From Flavobacterium potami (GTDB lineage Bacteria > Bacteroidota > Bacteroidia > Flavobacteriales > Flavobacteriaceae): a stretch of 64,000 nucleotides of DNA. Numbering within the stretch: position 1 is the stretch's first letter; the number at the start of each line of letters is the position of its first letter. The DNA is taken from NCBI RefSeq assembly GCF_020026915.1, contig NZ_JAINUY010000006.1, forward strand, positions 62,001-126,000. The letters run 5' to 3'. A program made the position numbers and the translations under genes. This document shows positions 27,020 through 35,408 of the stretch, one piece after another. Below the pieces are notes generated by a model. It worked only from the letters and a program-made list of their open reading frames with translations, was not told where the DNA came from and ran no database searches.

Positions 27020-27388
27020 ATGGTACAACAAGAATCAAGACTAAAAGTAGCAGATAACACGGGAGCTAAAGAAGTTTTAACTATTCGTGTTTTAGGAGGT
27101 ACTAAAAGAAGATATGCCTCTGTTGGTGACAAAATTGTAGTTTCTATCAAAGATGCAACTCCAAACGGAAACGTGAAAAAAGGAGCTGTTTCAACTGCAG
27201 TTGTTGTACGTACTAAAAAAGAAGTGAGAAGAGCTGATGGTTCTTATATCCGTTTCGATGACAATGCATGTGTTCTTTTGAACGCTGCAGGGGAAATGAG
27301 AGGAACTCGTGTTTTTGGTCCGGTAGCAAGAGAACTTCGTGAAAAACAATTCATGAAAATTGTATCATTAGCACCAGAAGTGCTTTAA
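27020..27388 (+). CDS. rplN: 50S ribosomal protein L14
   Basis: 122 residues, MVQQESRLKVADNTGAKEV start, universal sequence. It forms an intersubunit bridge and is the docking site of the silencing factor RsfS in other bacteria. Confidence 0.98.
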   Translation: MVQQESRLKVADNTGAKEVLTIRVLGGTKRRYASVGDKIVVSIKDATPNGNVKKGAVSTAVVVRTKKEVRRADGSYIRFDDNACVLLNAAGEMRGTRVFGPVARELREKQFMKIVSLAPEVL

Positions 27389-27399
27389 TTCGTTTTAAG

Positions 27400-27714
27400 A
27401 TGATAAAGCTAAAAATAAAATCAGGAGATATCGTAAGAGTTATTGCTGGAGACCATAAAGGTGCTGAAGGTAAAGTTTTACGTGTTTACCGTGAAAAAAA
27501 CAAAGCGATCGTTGAAGGTGTAAACATGGTTTCTAAACATACTAAACCAAGTGCTAAAAACCCTCAAGGTGGTATCGTTAAGAAAGAAGCTTCTATTCAA
27601 ATTTCTAACATTGCTTTAATTGATCCTAAAACTAAGGAGACAACTAGAGTAGGTATTAGAGTAGAAGGAGATAAGAAAGTAAGATTTTCAAAAAAATCTA
27701 ATCAAGTACTATAG
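27400..27714 (+). CDS. rplX: 50S ribosomal protein L24
   Basis: 104 residues. KOW motif near the N-terminus (SGDIVRVIAGDHKGAEGKVL) and the conserved KHTKPSAKNPQGGIVKKEA block. It starts 50S assembly at the 5' end of 23S rRNA. Confidence 0.98.
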   Translation: MIKLKIKSGDIVRVIAGDHKGAEGKVLRVYREKNKAIVEGVNMVSKHTKPSAKNPQGGIVKKEASIQISNIALIDPKTKETTRVGIRVEGDKKVRFSKKSNQVL

Positions 27715-27716
27715 TA

Positions 27717-28268
27717 ATGGCATATACACCTAGACTAAAAGAAGAATATAAGAGTAGAGTAATCTCTGCTCTTAAAGAAGAGTTCGGATATACAAACGTA
27801 ATGCAAGTTCCTAAACTTGAAAAAATCGTTTTGAGCCGTGGAGTTGGTGCAGCTGTATCTGATAAAAAACTTATTGACTATGCAGTTGATGAGTTGACAA
27901 AGATCACTGGACAAAAAGCAGTTTCTACAATTTCTAAGAAAGACGTTGCGTCTTTCAAATTGAGAAAAGGAATGCCTATTGGAGCAAAAGTTACTTTACG
28001 TGGAGAAAGAATGTATGAGTTTTTAGATAGACTTATTACTTCTGCTTTACCACGTGTAAGAGATTTCGGTGGTATTAAAGCTACTGGTTTTGATGGAAGA
28101 GGTAACTACAATCTTGGAGTTTTAGAGCAAATCATTTTCCCAGAAATTGATATTGACAAAGTAAACAAAATTTCAGGAATGGATATTACTTTTGTTACTA
28201 CTGCAAAAACAGACAAGGAAGCAAAGTCATTATTGGCTGAATTAGGATTACCTTTTAAAAAGAATTAA
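27717..28268 (+). CDS. rplE: 50S ribosomal protein L5
   Basis: 183 residues. It binds 5S rRNA in the central protuberance. Conserved blocks KLEKIVLSRGVG and LPRVRDFGGIKATGFDGRGN are present. Only 2 bases separate it from rplX and 3 from rpsN, so these genes are tightly coupled. Confidence 0.98.
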   Translation: MAYTPRLKEEYKSRVISALKEEFGYTNVMQVPKLEKIVLSRGVGAAVSDKKLIDYAVDELTKITGQKAVSTISKKDVASFKLRKGMPIGAKVTLRGERMYEFLDRLITSALPRVRDFGGIKATGFDGRGNYNLGVLEQIIFPEIDIDKVNKISGMDITFVTTAKTDKEAKSLLAELGLPFKKN

Positions 28269-28271
28269 GAC

Positions 28272-28541
28272 ATGGCTAAAGAATCAATGAAAGCCCGCGA
28301 GGTGAAAAGAGAGAAAACGGTAGCTAAGTATGCTGAGAAGAGAAAAGCTTTATTAGAAGCTGGAGACTACGAAGGATTACAAAGATTGCCTAAAAATGCT
28401 TCACCAGTTCGTTTACACAATCGTTGTAAATTAACAGGTAGACCTAGAGGTTATATCCGTCAATTTGGTATTTCACGTGTAACTTTCCGTGAAATGGCTA
28501 ATAATGGATTAATTCCAGGAGTTAAAAAGGCTTCTTGGTAA
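28272..28541 (+). CDS. rpsN: 30S ribosomal protein S14 (zinc-free type)
   Basis: 89 residues, MAKESMKAREVKREKTVAKY start. This is the longer form without the CxxC zinc ribbon: the one Cys (HNRCKLTGRPRGYIRQFGIS) lacks partners. Last gene before a 105-base gap containing a new promoter and a hairpin. Confidence 0.97.
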   Translation: MAKESMKAREVKREKTVAKYAEKRKALLEAGDYEGLQRLPKNASPVRLHNRCKLTGRPRGYIRQFGISRVTFREMANNGLIPGVKKASW

Positions 28542-28565
28542 TCTCGCAATAAGTTATTACTTTTG
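28535..28565 (+). promoter_or_regulatory. Candidate internal promoter before rpsH
   Basis: TTG (28535-28537), at the end of rpsN, a 20-base spacer and TACTTTTG (28558-28565) match the Bacteroidota consensus. It would let rpsH and later genes be transcribed apart from the S10 genes. Confidence 0.65.
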
Positions 28566-28596
28566 CAAACCAAAAAATAATTTTTAATTGATTAAA

Positions 28597-28626
28597 GGTT
28601 CGGGAAACGAGTGTTTCCCGAAAACC
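28597..28626 (+). promoter_or_regulatory. Strong hairpin leader before rpsH
   Basis: TTCGGGAAAC (28599-28608) and GTTTCCCGAA (28613-28622) pair perfectly around a GAGT loop, extended by GG/CC across a two-base AA bulge. No T-run follows, so it is not a terminator. It ends about 20 bases before the rpsH ATG, where a bound protein could block ribosomes. In E. coli S8 represses the spc operon, but through a site at rplE; a role for S8 here is inference. Confidence 0.6.
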
Positions 28627-28646
28627 ATAATCGCAATCAAATACAT

Positions 28647-29045
28647 ATGTATACAGATCCTATTGCAGATTATTTGACTAGAGTTCGTAACGCTGTGGCT
28701 GCAAACCACAAAGTTGTTGAAATTCCAGCATCTAATCTTAAAAAAGAGATAACTAAGATCTTATTTGATCAAGGTTACATCTTAAGTTACAAATTTGAGC
28801 AGAATACTGTACAAGGTTCTATCAAAATTGCTTTGAAGTATGATAAAGATACTAAAGAGCCTGTAATTAAAGATATCCAAAGAATTAGTAAACCTGGTTT
28901 ACGTAAGTACGCAGGTGCTGCCAAATTACCAAGAATCCTTAATGGGTTAGGAATTGCTATTGTTTCTACATCAAAAGGTTTGATGACAGGAAAACAAGCT
29001 AAGCAATTAAATGTAGGTGGTGAAGTAATTTGTTACGTATACTAA
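28647..29045 (+). CDS. rpsH: 30S ribosomal protein S8
   Basis: 132 residues from the ATG at 28647 (MYTDPIADYLTRVRNA), the usual S8 start. An in-frame ATG 36 bases upstream would extend translation back into the leader hairpin and adds residues unknown in S8. It binds the central domain of 16S rRNA. The C-terminal GLGIAIVSTSKGLMTGKQAK block is complete. A promoter and hairpin precede it, so it may be separately regulated. Confidence 0.97.
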   Translation: MYTDPIADYLTRVRNAVAANHKVVEIPASNLKKEITKILFDQGYILSYKFEQNTVQGSIKIALKYDKDTKEPVIKDIQRISKPGLRKYAGAAKLPRILNGLGIAIVSTSKGLMTGKQAKQLNVGGEVICYVY

Positions 29046-29063
29046 TTTTAAACACTAGAAAAG

Positions 29064-29606
29064 ATGTCAAGAATAGGTAAAAGCCCAATTGTAATCCCTG
29101 CTGGTGTAACTGTTGAAGTTAAGGACGGTGTAATTACAGTAAAAGGAAAAAGAGGTCAACTAGTTCAGGAGTTTTCGGACGTAACTGTAAAAGTTGAAGG
29201 CGATCAAGTTTTAGTAGAAAGATCGTCTGATCATAAAGACCATAGAGCAAAACACGGATTATTCAGATCTTTGATCAATAATATGATTGTTGGTGTGTCT
29301 GAAGGTTTCACAAAAGAACTAGAATTAGTTGGAGTTGGTTATAGAGCTTCAAACCAAGGTCAAAAATTAGATTTAGCTCTTGGATATTCTCACAATATTG
29401 TTTTAGAAATTGCTCCTGAAGTAAGTTTAGAAACAATATCTGAAAAAGGTAAGAACCCAATCGTAAAATTAACATCATTAGATAAACAACTTTTAGGTCA
29501 AGTTGCTGCGAAAATCAGAGGTTTCCGTAAGCCAGAGCCATATAAAGGAAAAGGTGTTAAATTTGTGGGTGAAGTATTAAGAAGAAAAGCAGGTAAATCA
29601 GCTTAA
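29064..29606 (+). CDS. rplF: 50S ribosomal protein L6
   Basis: 180 residues, MSRIGKSPIVIPAGVTVEV start. Two similar domains, ending in the conserved RKPEPYKGKGVKFVGEVLRR, which contacts the sarcin-ricin region. Standard length. Confidence 0.98.
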   Translation: MSRIGKSPIVIPAGVTVEVKDGVITVKGKRGQLVQEFSDVTVKVEGDQVLVERSSDHKDHRAKHGLFRSLINNMIVGVSEGFTKELELVGVGYRASNQGQKLDLALGYSHNIVLEIAPEVSLETISEKGKNPIVKLTSLDKQLLGQVAAKIRGFRKPEPYKGKGVKFVGEVLRRKAGKSA

Positions 29607-29617
29607 AATATAAGATT

Positions 29618-29968
29618 ATGTCATTAACAAAATCTGAAAGAAGACAGAGAATTAAATTCAGAATTAGAAAATCGGTTAGTGGTTCTGCTGCAAGACCTAG
29701 ACTTTCTGTTTTTAGAAGTAATAAAGAAATTTACGCTCAACTTATTGATGATGTAAATGGAGTTACTATATTAGCTGCATCTTCAAGAGAAAAAGAAATA
29801 GGAAACGGTACTAACGTTGAAGTAGCTGCTGCTGTTGGAAAATTGGTTGCAGAGAAAGCGTTAAAAGCTGGAATTGATACCATCACTTTTGATAGAGGTG
29901 GATATTTATACCACGGTCGTATTAAATCATTAGCAGAAGGCGCAAGAGCCGCTGGACTTAAATTCTAA
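29618..29968 (+). CDS. rplR: 50S ribosomal protein L18
   Basis: 116 residues. 5S rRNA-binding protein; basic N-terminus (MSLTKSERRQRIKFRIRK) and the conserved C-terminal FDRGGYLYHGRIKSLAEGAR. Confidence 0.98.
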   Translation: MSLTKSERRQRIKFRIRKSVSGSAARPRLSVFRSNKEIYAQLIDDVNGVTILAASSREKEIGNGTNVEVAAAVGKLVAEKALKAGIDTITFDRGGYLYHGRIKSLAEGARAAGLKF

Positions 29969-29974
29969 TATATT

Positions 29975-30496
29975 ATGTCTAAATACAAAAATGTAGAATT
30001 GGTAAAACCTAGTGGTCTTGAACTTAAAGATCGTCTAGTTAGTGTTAATCGTGTTACTAAGGTTACAAAGGGAGGTAGAGCTTTTGGTTTTTCTGCTATT
30101 GTAGTTGTAGGTGATGAAAATGGAGTAGTTGGTCACGGATTAGGAAAATCTAAAGACGTTTCTGAAGCAATTGCGAAAGCAGTAGAAGATGCTAAGAAAA
30201 ACTTAGTTAGAATTCCTTTGAATGGTCAATCTGTTCCTCACGAACAAAAAGGTAAATTTGGTGGTGCACGCGTATTCTTAATTCCAGCATCTCATGGTAC
30301 TGGAGTTATCGCTGGTGGAGCTGTTCGTTCAGTTCTTGAGTCAGTAGGTATTCACGATGTATTGTCTAAATCTCAAGGATCATCAAATCCACATAACGTA
30401 GTAAAAGCAACTTTTGATGCTTTATTGCAAATGAGAAGCGCTCATACTGTTGCAAAACAAAGAGGTGTTTCTTTAGAGAAAGTTTTTAAAGGTTAA
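29975..30496 (+). CDS. rpsE: 30S ribosomal protein S5
   Basis: 173 residues. Double-stranded RNA-binding N-terminal domain (RVTKVTKGGRAFGFSAIVVV, the loop where spectinomycin-resistance changes occur) and a ribosomal-type C-terminal domain (SVLESVGIHDVLSKSQGSSN). It helps mRNA unwinding and fidelity. Confidence 0.98.
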   Translation: MSKYKNVELVKPSGLELKDRLVSVNRVTKVTKGGRAFGFSAIVVVGDENGVVGHGLGKSKDVSEAIAKAVEDAKKNLVRIPLNGQSVPHEQKGKFGGARVFLIPASHGTGVIAGGAVRSVLESVGIHDVLSKSQGSSNPHNVVKATFDALLQMRSAHTVAKQRGVSLEKVFKG

Positions 30497-30506
30497 TTAG
30501 GAAATT

Positions 30507-30689
30507 ATGGCTAAATTATTAGTAAAACAAGTAAGAAGCAAAATCAACTGCCCTCTTTCTCAAAAGAGAGGTTTGGAAGCTTTAGGTCTACGTAAAATTG
30601 GACAAGTTGTGGAGCATGAGTCAAATCCTGCTATCCTTGGGATGATAAACAAAGTTAAACACTTAGTTTCTGTTGAAGAAGCTAAATAA
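30507..30689 (+). CDS. rpmD: 50S ribosomal protein L30
   Basis: 60 residues (AKLLVKQVRSKINCP start, GMINKVKHLVSVEE end). Standard position between rpsE and rplO. Confidence 0.97.
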   Translation: MAKLLVKQVRSKINCPLSQKRGLEALGLRKIGQVVEHESNPAILGMINKVKHLVSVEEAK

Positions 30690-30700
30690 CAAATACTGTT

Positions 30701-31153
30701 ATGAATTTAAGTAACTTACAACCTGCTGAGGGATCTACACACAATCAAAATAAAAGATTAGGTAGAGGAGAAGGTTCTGGAAAAGGTGGTACCGCTGCAC
30801 GTGGACACAAAGGAGCTAAATCTCGTTCTGGTTATTCTAAAAAGATTGGATTTGAAGGAGGGCAGATGCCACTTCAAAGACGTGTACCTAAGTTTGGTTT
30901 CAAAAACATCAATCGTAAAGAATACGAAGGTGTTAATTTAGATACTCTTCAATTATTAGTAGATAATGGTGTGATTACTGATTCTGTTTCAATGACAGAT
31001 TTCGTAGCAAATCGTCTAGCTACTAAAAATGAAATCGTTAAGATTTTAGGTAGAGGAGAATTGAAAGCAAAATTAAAAGTAACTGCCCACAAATTTACTG
31101 CTACTGCAAAAGCTGCTATTGAAGCTGCTGGTGGAGAAGCTGTAACTATATAA
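30701..31153 (+). CDS. rplO: 50S ribosomal protein L15
   Basis: 150 residues. Gly/Arg/Lys-rich N-terminal extension (RLGRGEGSGKGGTAARGHKG) that runs into the 23S rRNA core and a globular C-terminal domain. A late-assembly protein. It ends 13 bases before secY. Confidence 0.98.
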   Translation: MNLSNLQPAEGSTHNQNKRLGRGEGSGKGGTAARGHKGAKSRSGYSKKIGFEGGQMPLQRRVPKFGFKNINRKEYEGVNLDTLQLLVDNGVITDSVSMTDFVANRLATKNEIVKILGRGELKAKLKVTAHKFTATAKAAIEAAGGEAVTI

Positions 31154-31166
31154 CTTATCTATTAAG

Positions 31167-32513
31167 ATGAAGAAATTTATTGAATCAATAAGTAATGTTT
31201 GGAAAATCGAAGAACTAAAAAATAGAATCTTAATTACATTAGGATTACTTTTAGTATATCGTTTTGGAGCACACGTTACGCTTCCTGGAATTGACGCAAC
31301 GCAATTGACTGGTTTAGCGGGACAAACTAAAAATGGTCTAGGATCTATTCTAGACATGTTCACCGGGGGTGCTTTCTCTAAGGCTTCAGTTTTTGCCTTA
31401 GGTATCATGCCTTATATTTCTGCGTCTATTGTTGTTCAGTTGATGGGAATTGCGATTCCATATTTACAAAAACTTCAAAATGATGGAGAAAGTGGTAGAA
31501 AAAAGATTAATCAAATCACTCGTTGGTTGACAATCGCTATCACATTGGTTCAAGGTCCAACTTATATCTATAATTTATACAGAACATTGCCTAGTAATGC
31601 ATTTTTGCTAGGCTTTAATTCTCCTGAATTTTTGTTCTCTTCTGTTATTATCTTAGTTACAGGTACAATTTTTGCTATGTGGCTTGGAGAGAAAATTACA
31701 GATAAAGGTATTGGAAATGGTATTTCATTGTTAATTATGGTTGGTATTTTAGCTCGTTTACCACAAGCTTTTATCCAAGAGTTTACAACTCGTGTGACCA
31801 ATAACAATGGAGGTCCAATGTTATTAGTTATTGAAATTATTGTGTGGCTATTAGTTATCATTTCTTGTGTATTGCTTACAATGGCAGTACGTAGAATCCC
31901 AGTTCAATACGCTCGTCGTACTACAACTGGAGATTATGAGCAAGATTTGGCAGGAGGTAACAGACAATGGATTCCTTTAAAGCTTAATGCTTCAGGAGTT
32001 ATGCCTATCATTTTTGCTCAGGCAATTATGTTTATCCCTTCAGCTGTGGCTGGGCTGTCTAAATCAGATACATCACAATCAATTGTTGGTGCATTTAGTA
32101 ATATGTTTGGTTTCTGGTATAATTTTGTTTTTGCAACTTTAATTATTGTATTTACATTCTTTTATACTGCAATCACTGTACCTACTAACAAAATGGCTGA
32201 TGATTTAAAGAGAAGCGGTGGTTTTATTCCGGGTGTTCGCCCAGGAGCTGAAACTTCTGATTTCCTTGATAAAGTGATGTCTTTAATAACTTTCCCAGGA
32301 TCTTTATTCCTTGCTTTGATTGCTGTGTTCCCAGCTATTGTTGTAAGTATTATGGATGTACAACAATCTTGGGCAATGTTTTTTGGAGGTACCTCTTTAA
32401 TAATTATGGTTGGTGTTGCAATAGATACTATTCAACAGATCAATTCATACTTGTTAAACAAACATTATGATGGTTTAATGAAGACTGGTAAAAATAGAAA
32501 AGCGGTAGCTTAA
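31167..32513 (+). CDS. secY: Preprotein translocase subunit SecY
   Basis: 448 residues with ten hydrophobic segments, consistent with the channel-forming subunit of SecYEG. Cytoplasmic loops with the ribosome/SecA contacts are recognisable: AVRRIPVQYARR and DLKRSGGFIPGVRPG. The lateral-gate helix region MPYISASIVVQLM is conserved. It sits at its usual place after rplO, which couples export capacity to ribosome synthesis. Confidence 0.97.
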   Translation: MKKFIESISNVWKIEELKNRILITLGLLLVYRFGAHVTLPGIDATQLTGLAGQTKNGLGSILDMFTGGAFSKASVFALGIMPYISASIVVQLMGIAIPYLQKLQNDGESGRKKINQITRWLTIAITLVQGPTYIYNLYRTLPSNAFLLGFNSPEFLFSSVIILVTGTIFAMWLGEKITDKGIGNGISLLIMVGILARLPQAFIQEFTTRVTNNNGGPMLLVIEIIVWLLVIISCVLLTMAVRRIPVQYARRTTTGDYEQDLAGGNRQWIPLKLNASGVMPIIFAQAIMFIPSAVAGLSKSDTSQSIVGAFSNMFGFWYNFVFATLIIVFTFFYTAITVPTNKMADDLKRSGGFIPGVRPGAETSDFLDKVMSLITFPGSLFLALIAVFPAIVVSIMDVQQSWAMFFGGTSLIIMVGVAIDTIQQINSYLLNKHYDGLMKTGKNRKAVA

Positions 32514-32520
32514 TATATTT

Positions 32521-32736
32521 ATGGCAAAACAATCAGCAATAGAACAAGACGGATCAATTATTGAAGCATTGTCAAATGCTATGTTCCGTGTAGAGTTAGA
32601 AAATGGACATATTGTAATTGCTCATATTTCTGGAAAGATGCGAATGCATTACATCAAATTATTACCTGGTGATAAGGTGAAACTAGAAATGAGTCCTTAT
32701 GATTTGTCAAAAGCAAGAATTACTTATCGATATTAA
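32521..32736 (+). CDS. infA: Translation initiation factor IF-1
   Basis: 71 residues, a single OB-fold (IEALSNAMFRVELENGHIV, LPGDKVKLEMSPYDLSKARI). It blocks the aminoacyl site during initiation. Seven bases after secY and 12 before rpmJ. Confidence 0.98.
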   Translation: MAKQSAIEQDGSIIEALSNAMFRVELENGHIVIAHISGKMRMHYIKLLPGDKVKLEMSPYDLSKARITYRY

Positions 32737-32748
32737 AGGATATTCACT

Positions 32749-32865
32749 ATGAAAGTTAGAGCATCAGTAAAAAAGAGAAGTGCCGAGTGCATTATCGTGC
32801 GTAGAAAAGGGAGACTGTACGTAATAAACAAAAAGAATCCTAGATTTAAACAAAGACAAGGATAA
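32749..32865 (+). CDS. rpmJ: 50S ribosomal protein L36, zinc ligands lost
   Basis: A 38-residue gene translated directly from the sequence: it begins MKVRASVKKRSAECIIVRR and ends KNPRFKQRQG. The zinc-binding form of L36 uses three Cys and one His; here only the Cys at 14 remains, and the other positions read Ser, Asn and Phe. This is the C-minus form usual in Bacteroidota, so the protein should not bind zinc or serve as a zinc reserve. Two bases separate its stop codon from rpsM. Confidence 0.95.
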   Translation: MKVRASVKKRSAECIIVRRKGRLYVINKKNPRFKQRQG

Positions 32866-32867
32866 TT

Positions 32868-33242
32868 ATGGCAAGAATAGCAGGGGTAGATATCCCAAAA
32901 AACAAAAGAGGTGTTATCGCACTTACCTACATCTTCGGATTAGGAAAAAGTAGAGCTGTTGAGATTTTAGAAAAAGCTCAAGTTAGCCAAGATAAAAAAG
33001 TTCAAGATTGGAATGATGATGAAATCGGAGCAATTCGTGAAGCTGTTTCATTTTACAAAATTGAAGGAGAATTACGTTCTGAAATTTCTTTAAACATTAA
33101 ACGTTTAATGGATATTGGATGTTACAGAGGTATTCGTCACAGATCTGGTCTTCCATTAAGAGGACAAAGAACTAAAAACAACTCAAGAACAAGAAAAGGT
33201 AAAAGAAAAACTGTTGCTAACAAGAAAAAAGCAACTAAATAA
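32868..33242 (+). CDS. rpsM: 30S ribosomal protein S13
   Basis: 124 residues, MARIAGVDIPKNKRGVIAL start and RSGLPLRGQRTKNNSRTRKG near the C-terminus, whose basic tail reaches the peptidyl-site tRNA. First gene of the alpha group. Confidence 0.98.
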   Translation: MARIAGVDIPKNKRGVIALTYIFGLGKSRAVEILEKAQVSQDKKVQDWNDDEIGAIREAVSFYKIEGELRSEISLNIKRLMDIGCYRGIRHRSGLPLRGQRTKNNSRTRKGKRKTVANKKKATK

Positions 33243-33250
33243 TAAGTAAT

Positions 33251-33634
33251 ATGGCTAAAGCAACTGCAAAAAAACGTAAAGTTATCGTTGAATCAACGGG
33301 TGAGGCTCATATTTCTGCCACTTTTAATAACATTATTATTTCTTTGACTAATAAGAAAGGTGAAGTTATCTCTTGGTCTTCAGCTGGTAAAATGGGTTTC
33401 AGAGGTTCTAAAAAGAACACTCCTTATGCGGCTCAAATGGCAGCAGAAGATTGCGCTAAAGTAGCACTTGAGGCAGGACTTAAAAAAGTGAAAGTTTATG
33501 TAAAAGGACCAGGTAACGGACGTGAGTCTGCTATCCGTTCTATTCATAACGGTGGAATTGAAGTTACTGAAATTATTGATGTTACTCCAATGCCACACAA
33601 CGGATGTCGTCCTCCAAAAAGACGTAGAGTTTAA
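33251..33634 (+). CDS. rpsK: 30S ribosomal protein S11
   Basis: 127 residues. It forms the platform near the exit site. Conserved ATFNNIIISLTNKKGEVISW and DVTPMPHNGCRPPKRRRV blocks. It is followed by a 92-base gap holding a long hairpin. Confidence 0.98.
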   Translation: MAKATAKKRKVIVESTGEAHISATFNNIIISLTNKKGEVISWSSAGKMGFRGSKKNTPYAAQMAAEDCAKVALEAGLKKVKVYVKGPGNGRESAIRSIHNGGIEVTEIIDVTPMPHNGCRPPKRRRV

Positions 33635-33657
33635 TTTTTTATTTTTATAGTATAAAC

Positions 33658-33711
33658 AAGGTAGAACATAGATTATCGAAGGATTAGACCTGAATTCATA
33701 ATTTCTACCTT
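33658..33711 (+). promoter_or_regulatory. Extended hairpin leader before rpsD
   Basis: AAGGTAGAA (33658-33666) pairs with TTCTACCTT (33703-33711). Inside, ATTAT (33672-33676) pairs with ATAAT (33698-33702), then GAA with TTC and GG with CC, closing a 6-base loop. The fold covers most of the rpsK-rpsD gap and ends 15 bases before the rpsD ATG. S4 represses the alpha operon in E. coli and its own gene in Bacillus, so an S4-binding leader is a reasonable hypothesis; this is inference. Confidence 0.5.
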
Positions 33712-33726
33712 AAAATTTTTTTTAAA

Positions 33727-34332
33727 ATGGCAAGATATACTGGTCCTAAAACCAAAATCGCTCGTAAATTTGGCGAGGCAATCTTCGGAGATGATAAATC
33801 TTTCGAAAAAAGAAATTACCCACCTGGACAACACGGGATGGCTAAAAAAAGAGGAAAAAAGTCTGAGTACGCTGTTCAGTTAATGGAAAAGCAAAAAGCT
33901 AAATATTCTTACGGAATTTTAGAAAAACAATTCAGAAACTTATTCGAAAAAGCATCAGCGACTAAAGGAGTTACTGGTGAAGTTTTATTACAATTATGCG
34001 AAGCAAGATTAGATAATGTTGTTTTTAGAATGGGAATTGCTCCATCTAGAAGAGGTGCGCGTCAAATCGTATCTCACAGACACATTACTGTAAATGGAGA
34101 GGTTGTTAATATTCCTTCTTACCACCTTAAGCCTGGTGATAAAGTTGCAGTTCGTGAAAAATCTAAATCTTTAGAAGCTATCGAACGTTCTTTATCAAAT
34201 TCAAGTCATGTTTATGAATGGATTACTTGGAACAATGATCTTAAAGAAGGAACTTTCGTTTCTGTACCTGCGAGACTTCAAATTCCAGAAAACATTAAAG
34301 AACAATTAATCGTAGAGTTGTACAACAAATAA
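33727..34332 (+). CDS. rpsD: 30S ribosomal protein S4
   Basis: 201 residues. S4 domain with [20 protein letters not shown] and [17 protein letters not shown]. Zinc-free N-terminus ([20 protein letters not shown]). A primary 16S rRNA binder and fidelity protein, autoregulatory in several bacteria; an extended hairpin lies just upstream. Confidence 0.98.
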
Positions 34333-34353
34333 TAATTGACTTAGTCGAAATTT

Positions 34354-35346
34354 ATGGCAATATTTAATTTTCAAAAGCCCGATAAAGTTATCATGATCGA
34401 TTCAACCGATTTTGAAGGTAAATTCGAATTTAGACCTTTAGAACCTGGTTATGGATTGACAGTTGGTAATGCACTTAGAAGAGTTTTGCTTTCAGCGTTA
34501 GAAGGTTATGCAATTACATCTGTTCGTATCGAAGGTGTAGATCATGAGTTTTCTACTATTTCAGGTGTTGTTGAGGATGTTACCGAAATTATCCTTAATC
34601 TAAAACAAGTACGTTTCAAACGTCAAATTGAAGATATCGATAATGAATCAGTTACTATTTCTGTTTCTGGTAAAGATCAATTGACAGCTGGTGATTTTCA
34701 AAAATTTATCTCAGGTTTCCAAGTTCTGAATCCAGACCTTGTTATCTGTAATTTAGATTCTAAAATCAAATTGAATTTCGATTTAACTATCGAAAAAGGT
34801 AGAGGATACGTGCCTGCTGAAGAGAACAAAAAACAGAATGCTGCAATTGGAACGATTTTTACAGATTCTATTTTTACTCCGGTAAAAAATGTAAAATATG
34901 CAATCGAAAACTTCCGTGTAGAGCAAAAAACAGATTACGAAAAATTAGTTTTTGAAATTAAAACTGATGGTTCTATCAATCCAAAAGATGCTCTTACTGA
35001 AGCTGCTAAAGTTTTAATTCACCATTTCATGTTGTTTTCTGACGAAAGAATTACACTTGAGGCTGACGAAATTGCACAAACAGAATCGTATGATGAAGAG
35101 TCATTGCATATGAGACAATTGCTTAAAACTAAGCTTGTTGATATGGATTTATCTGTGAGAGCATTAAATTGCTTGAAAGCGGCTGAAGTTGATACACTTG
35201 GTGATTTAGTATCTTTCAATAAAAATGACCTAATGAAATTCCGTAATTTCGGTAAAAAATCTTTAACTGAACTTGATGAACTTGTTGCAGTGAAGAATTT
35301 AACTTTCGGAATGGATTTAGCTAAATACAAATTAGATAAAGAATAA
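34354..35346 (+). CDS. rpoA: RNA polymerase alpha subunit
   Basis: 330 residues: N-terminal assembly domain (about 1-235, with LEPGYGLTVGNALRRVLLSA), an acidic linker, and a C-terminal domain (about 250-325, LSVRALNCLKAAEVDTLGDL and FRNFGKKSLTELDEL) that contacts upstream promoter DNA and regulators. It lies in its usual place between rpsD and rplQ. Confidence 0.98.
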   Translation: MAIFNFQKPDKVIMIDSTDFEGKFEFRPLEPGYGLTVGNALRRVLLSALEGYAITSVRIEGVDHEFSTISGVVEDVTEIILNLKQVRFKRQIEDIDNESVTISVSGKDQLTAGDFQKFISGFQVLNPDLVICNLDSKIKLNFDLTIEKGRGYVPAEENKKQNAAIGTIFTDSIFTPVKNVKYAIENFRVEQKTDYEKLVFEIKTDGSINPKDALTEAAKVLIHHFMLFSDERITLEADEIAQTESYDEESLHMRQLLKTKLVDMDLSVRALNCLKAAEVDTLGDLVSFNKNDLMKFRNFGKKSLTELDELVAVKNLTFGMDLAKYKLDKE

Positions 35347-35408
35347 TTTACTTCATATTTTGCTCTCCATAGTGGATTGTAGCAAGATGAAGATAAAAAA
35401 AACACGTC

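Noticed and set aside
28611..28646. Longer rpsH start
   Set aside because: It begins inside the leader hairpin and adds residues unknown in S8; MYTDPIADYL is the standard start.
31073..31408. Minus-strand frame across the rplO-secY junction
   Set aside because: It lies opposite two certain genes, and its translation is low-complexity Ser/Phe-rich as expected of a shadow.
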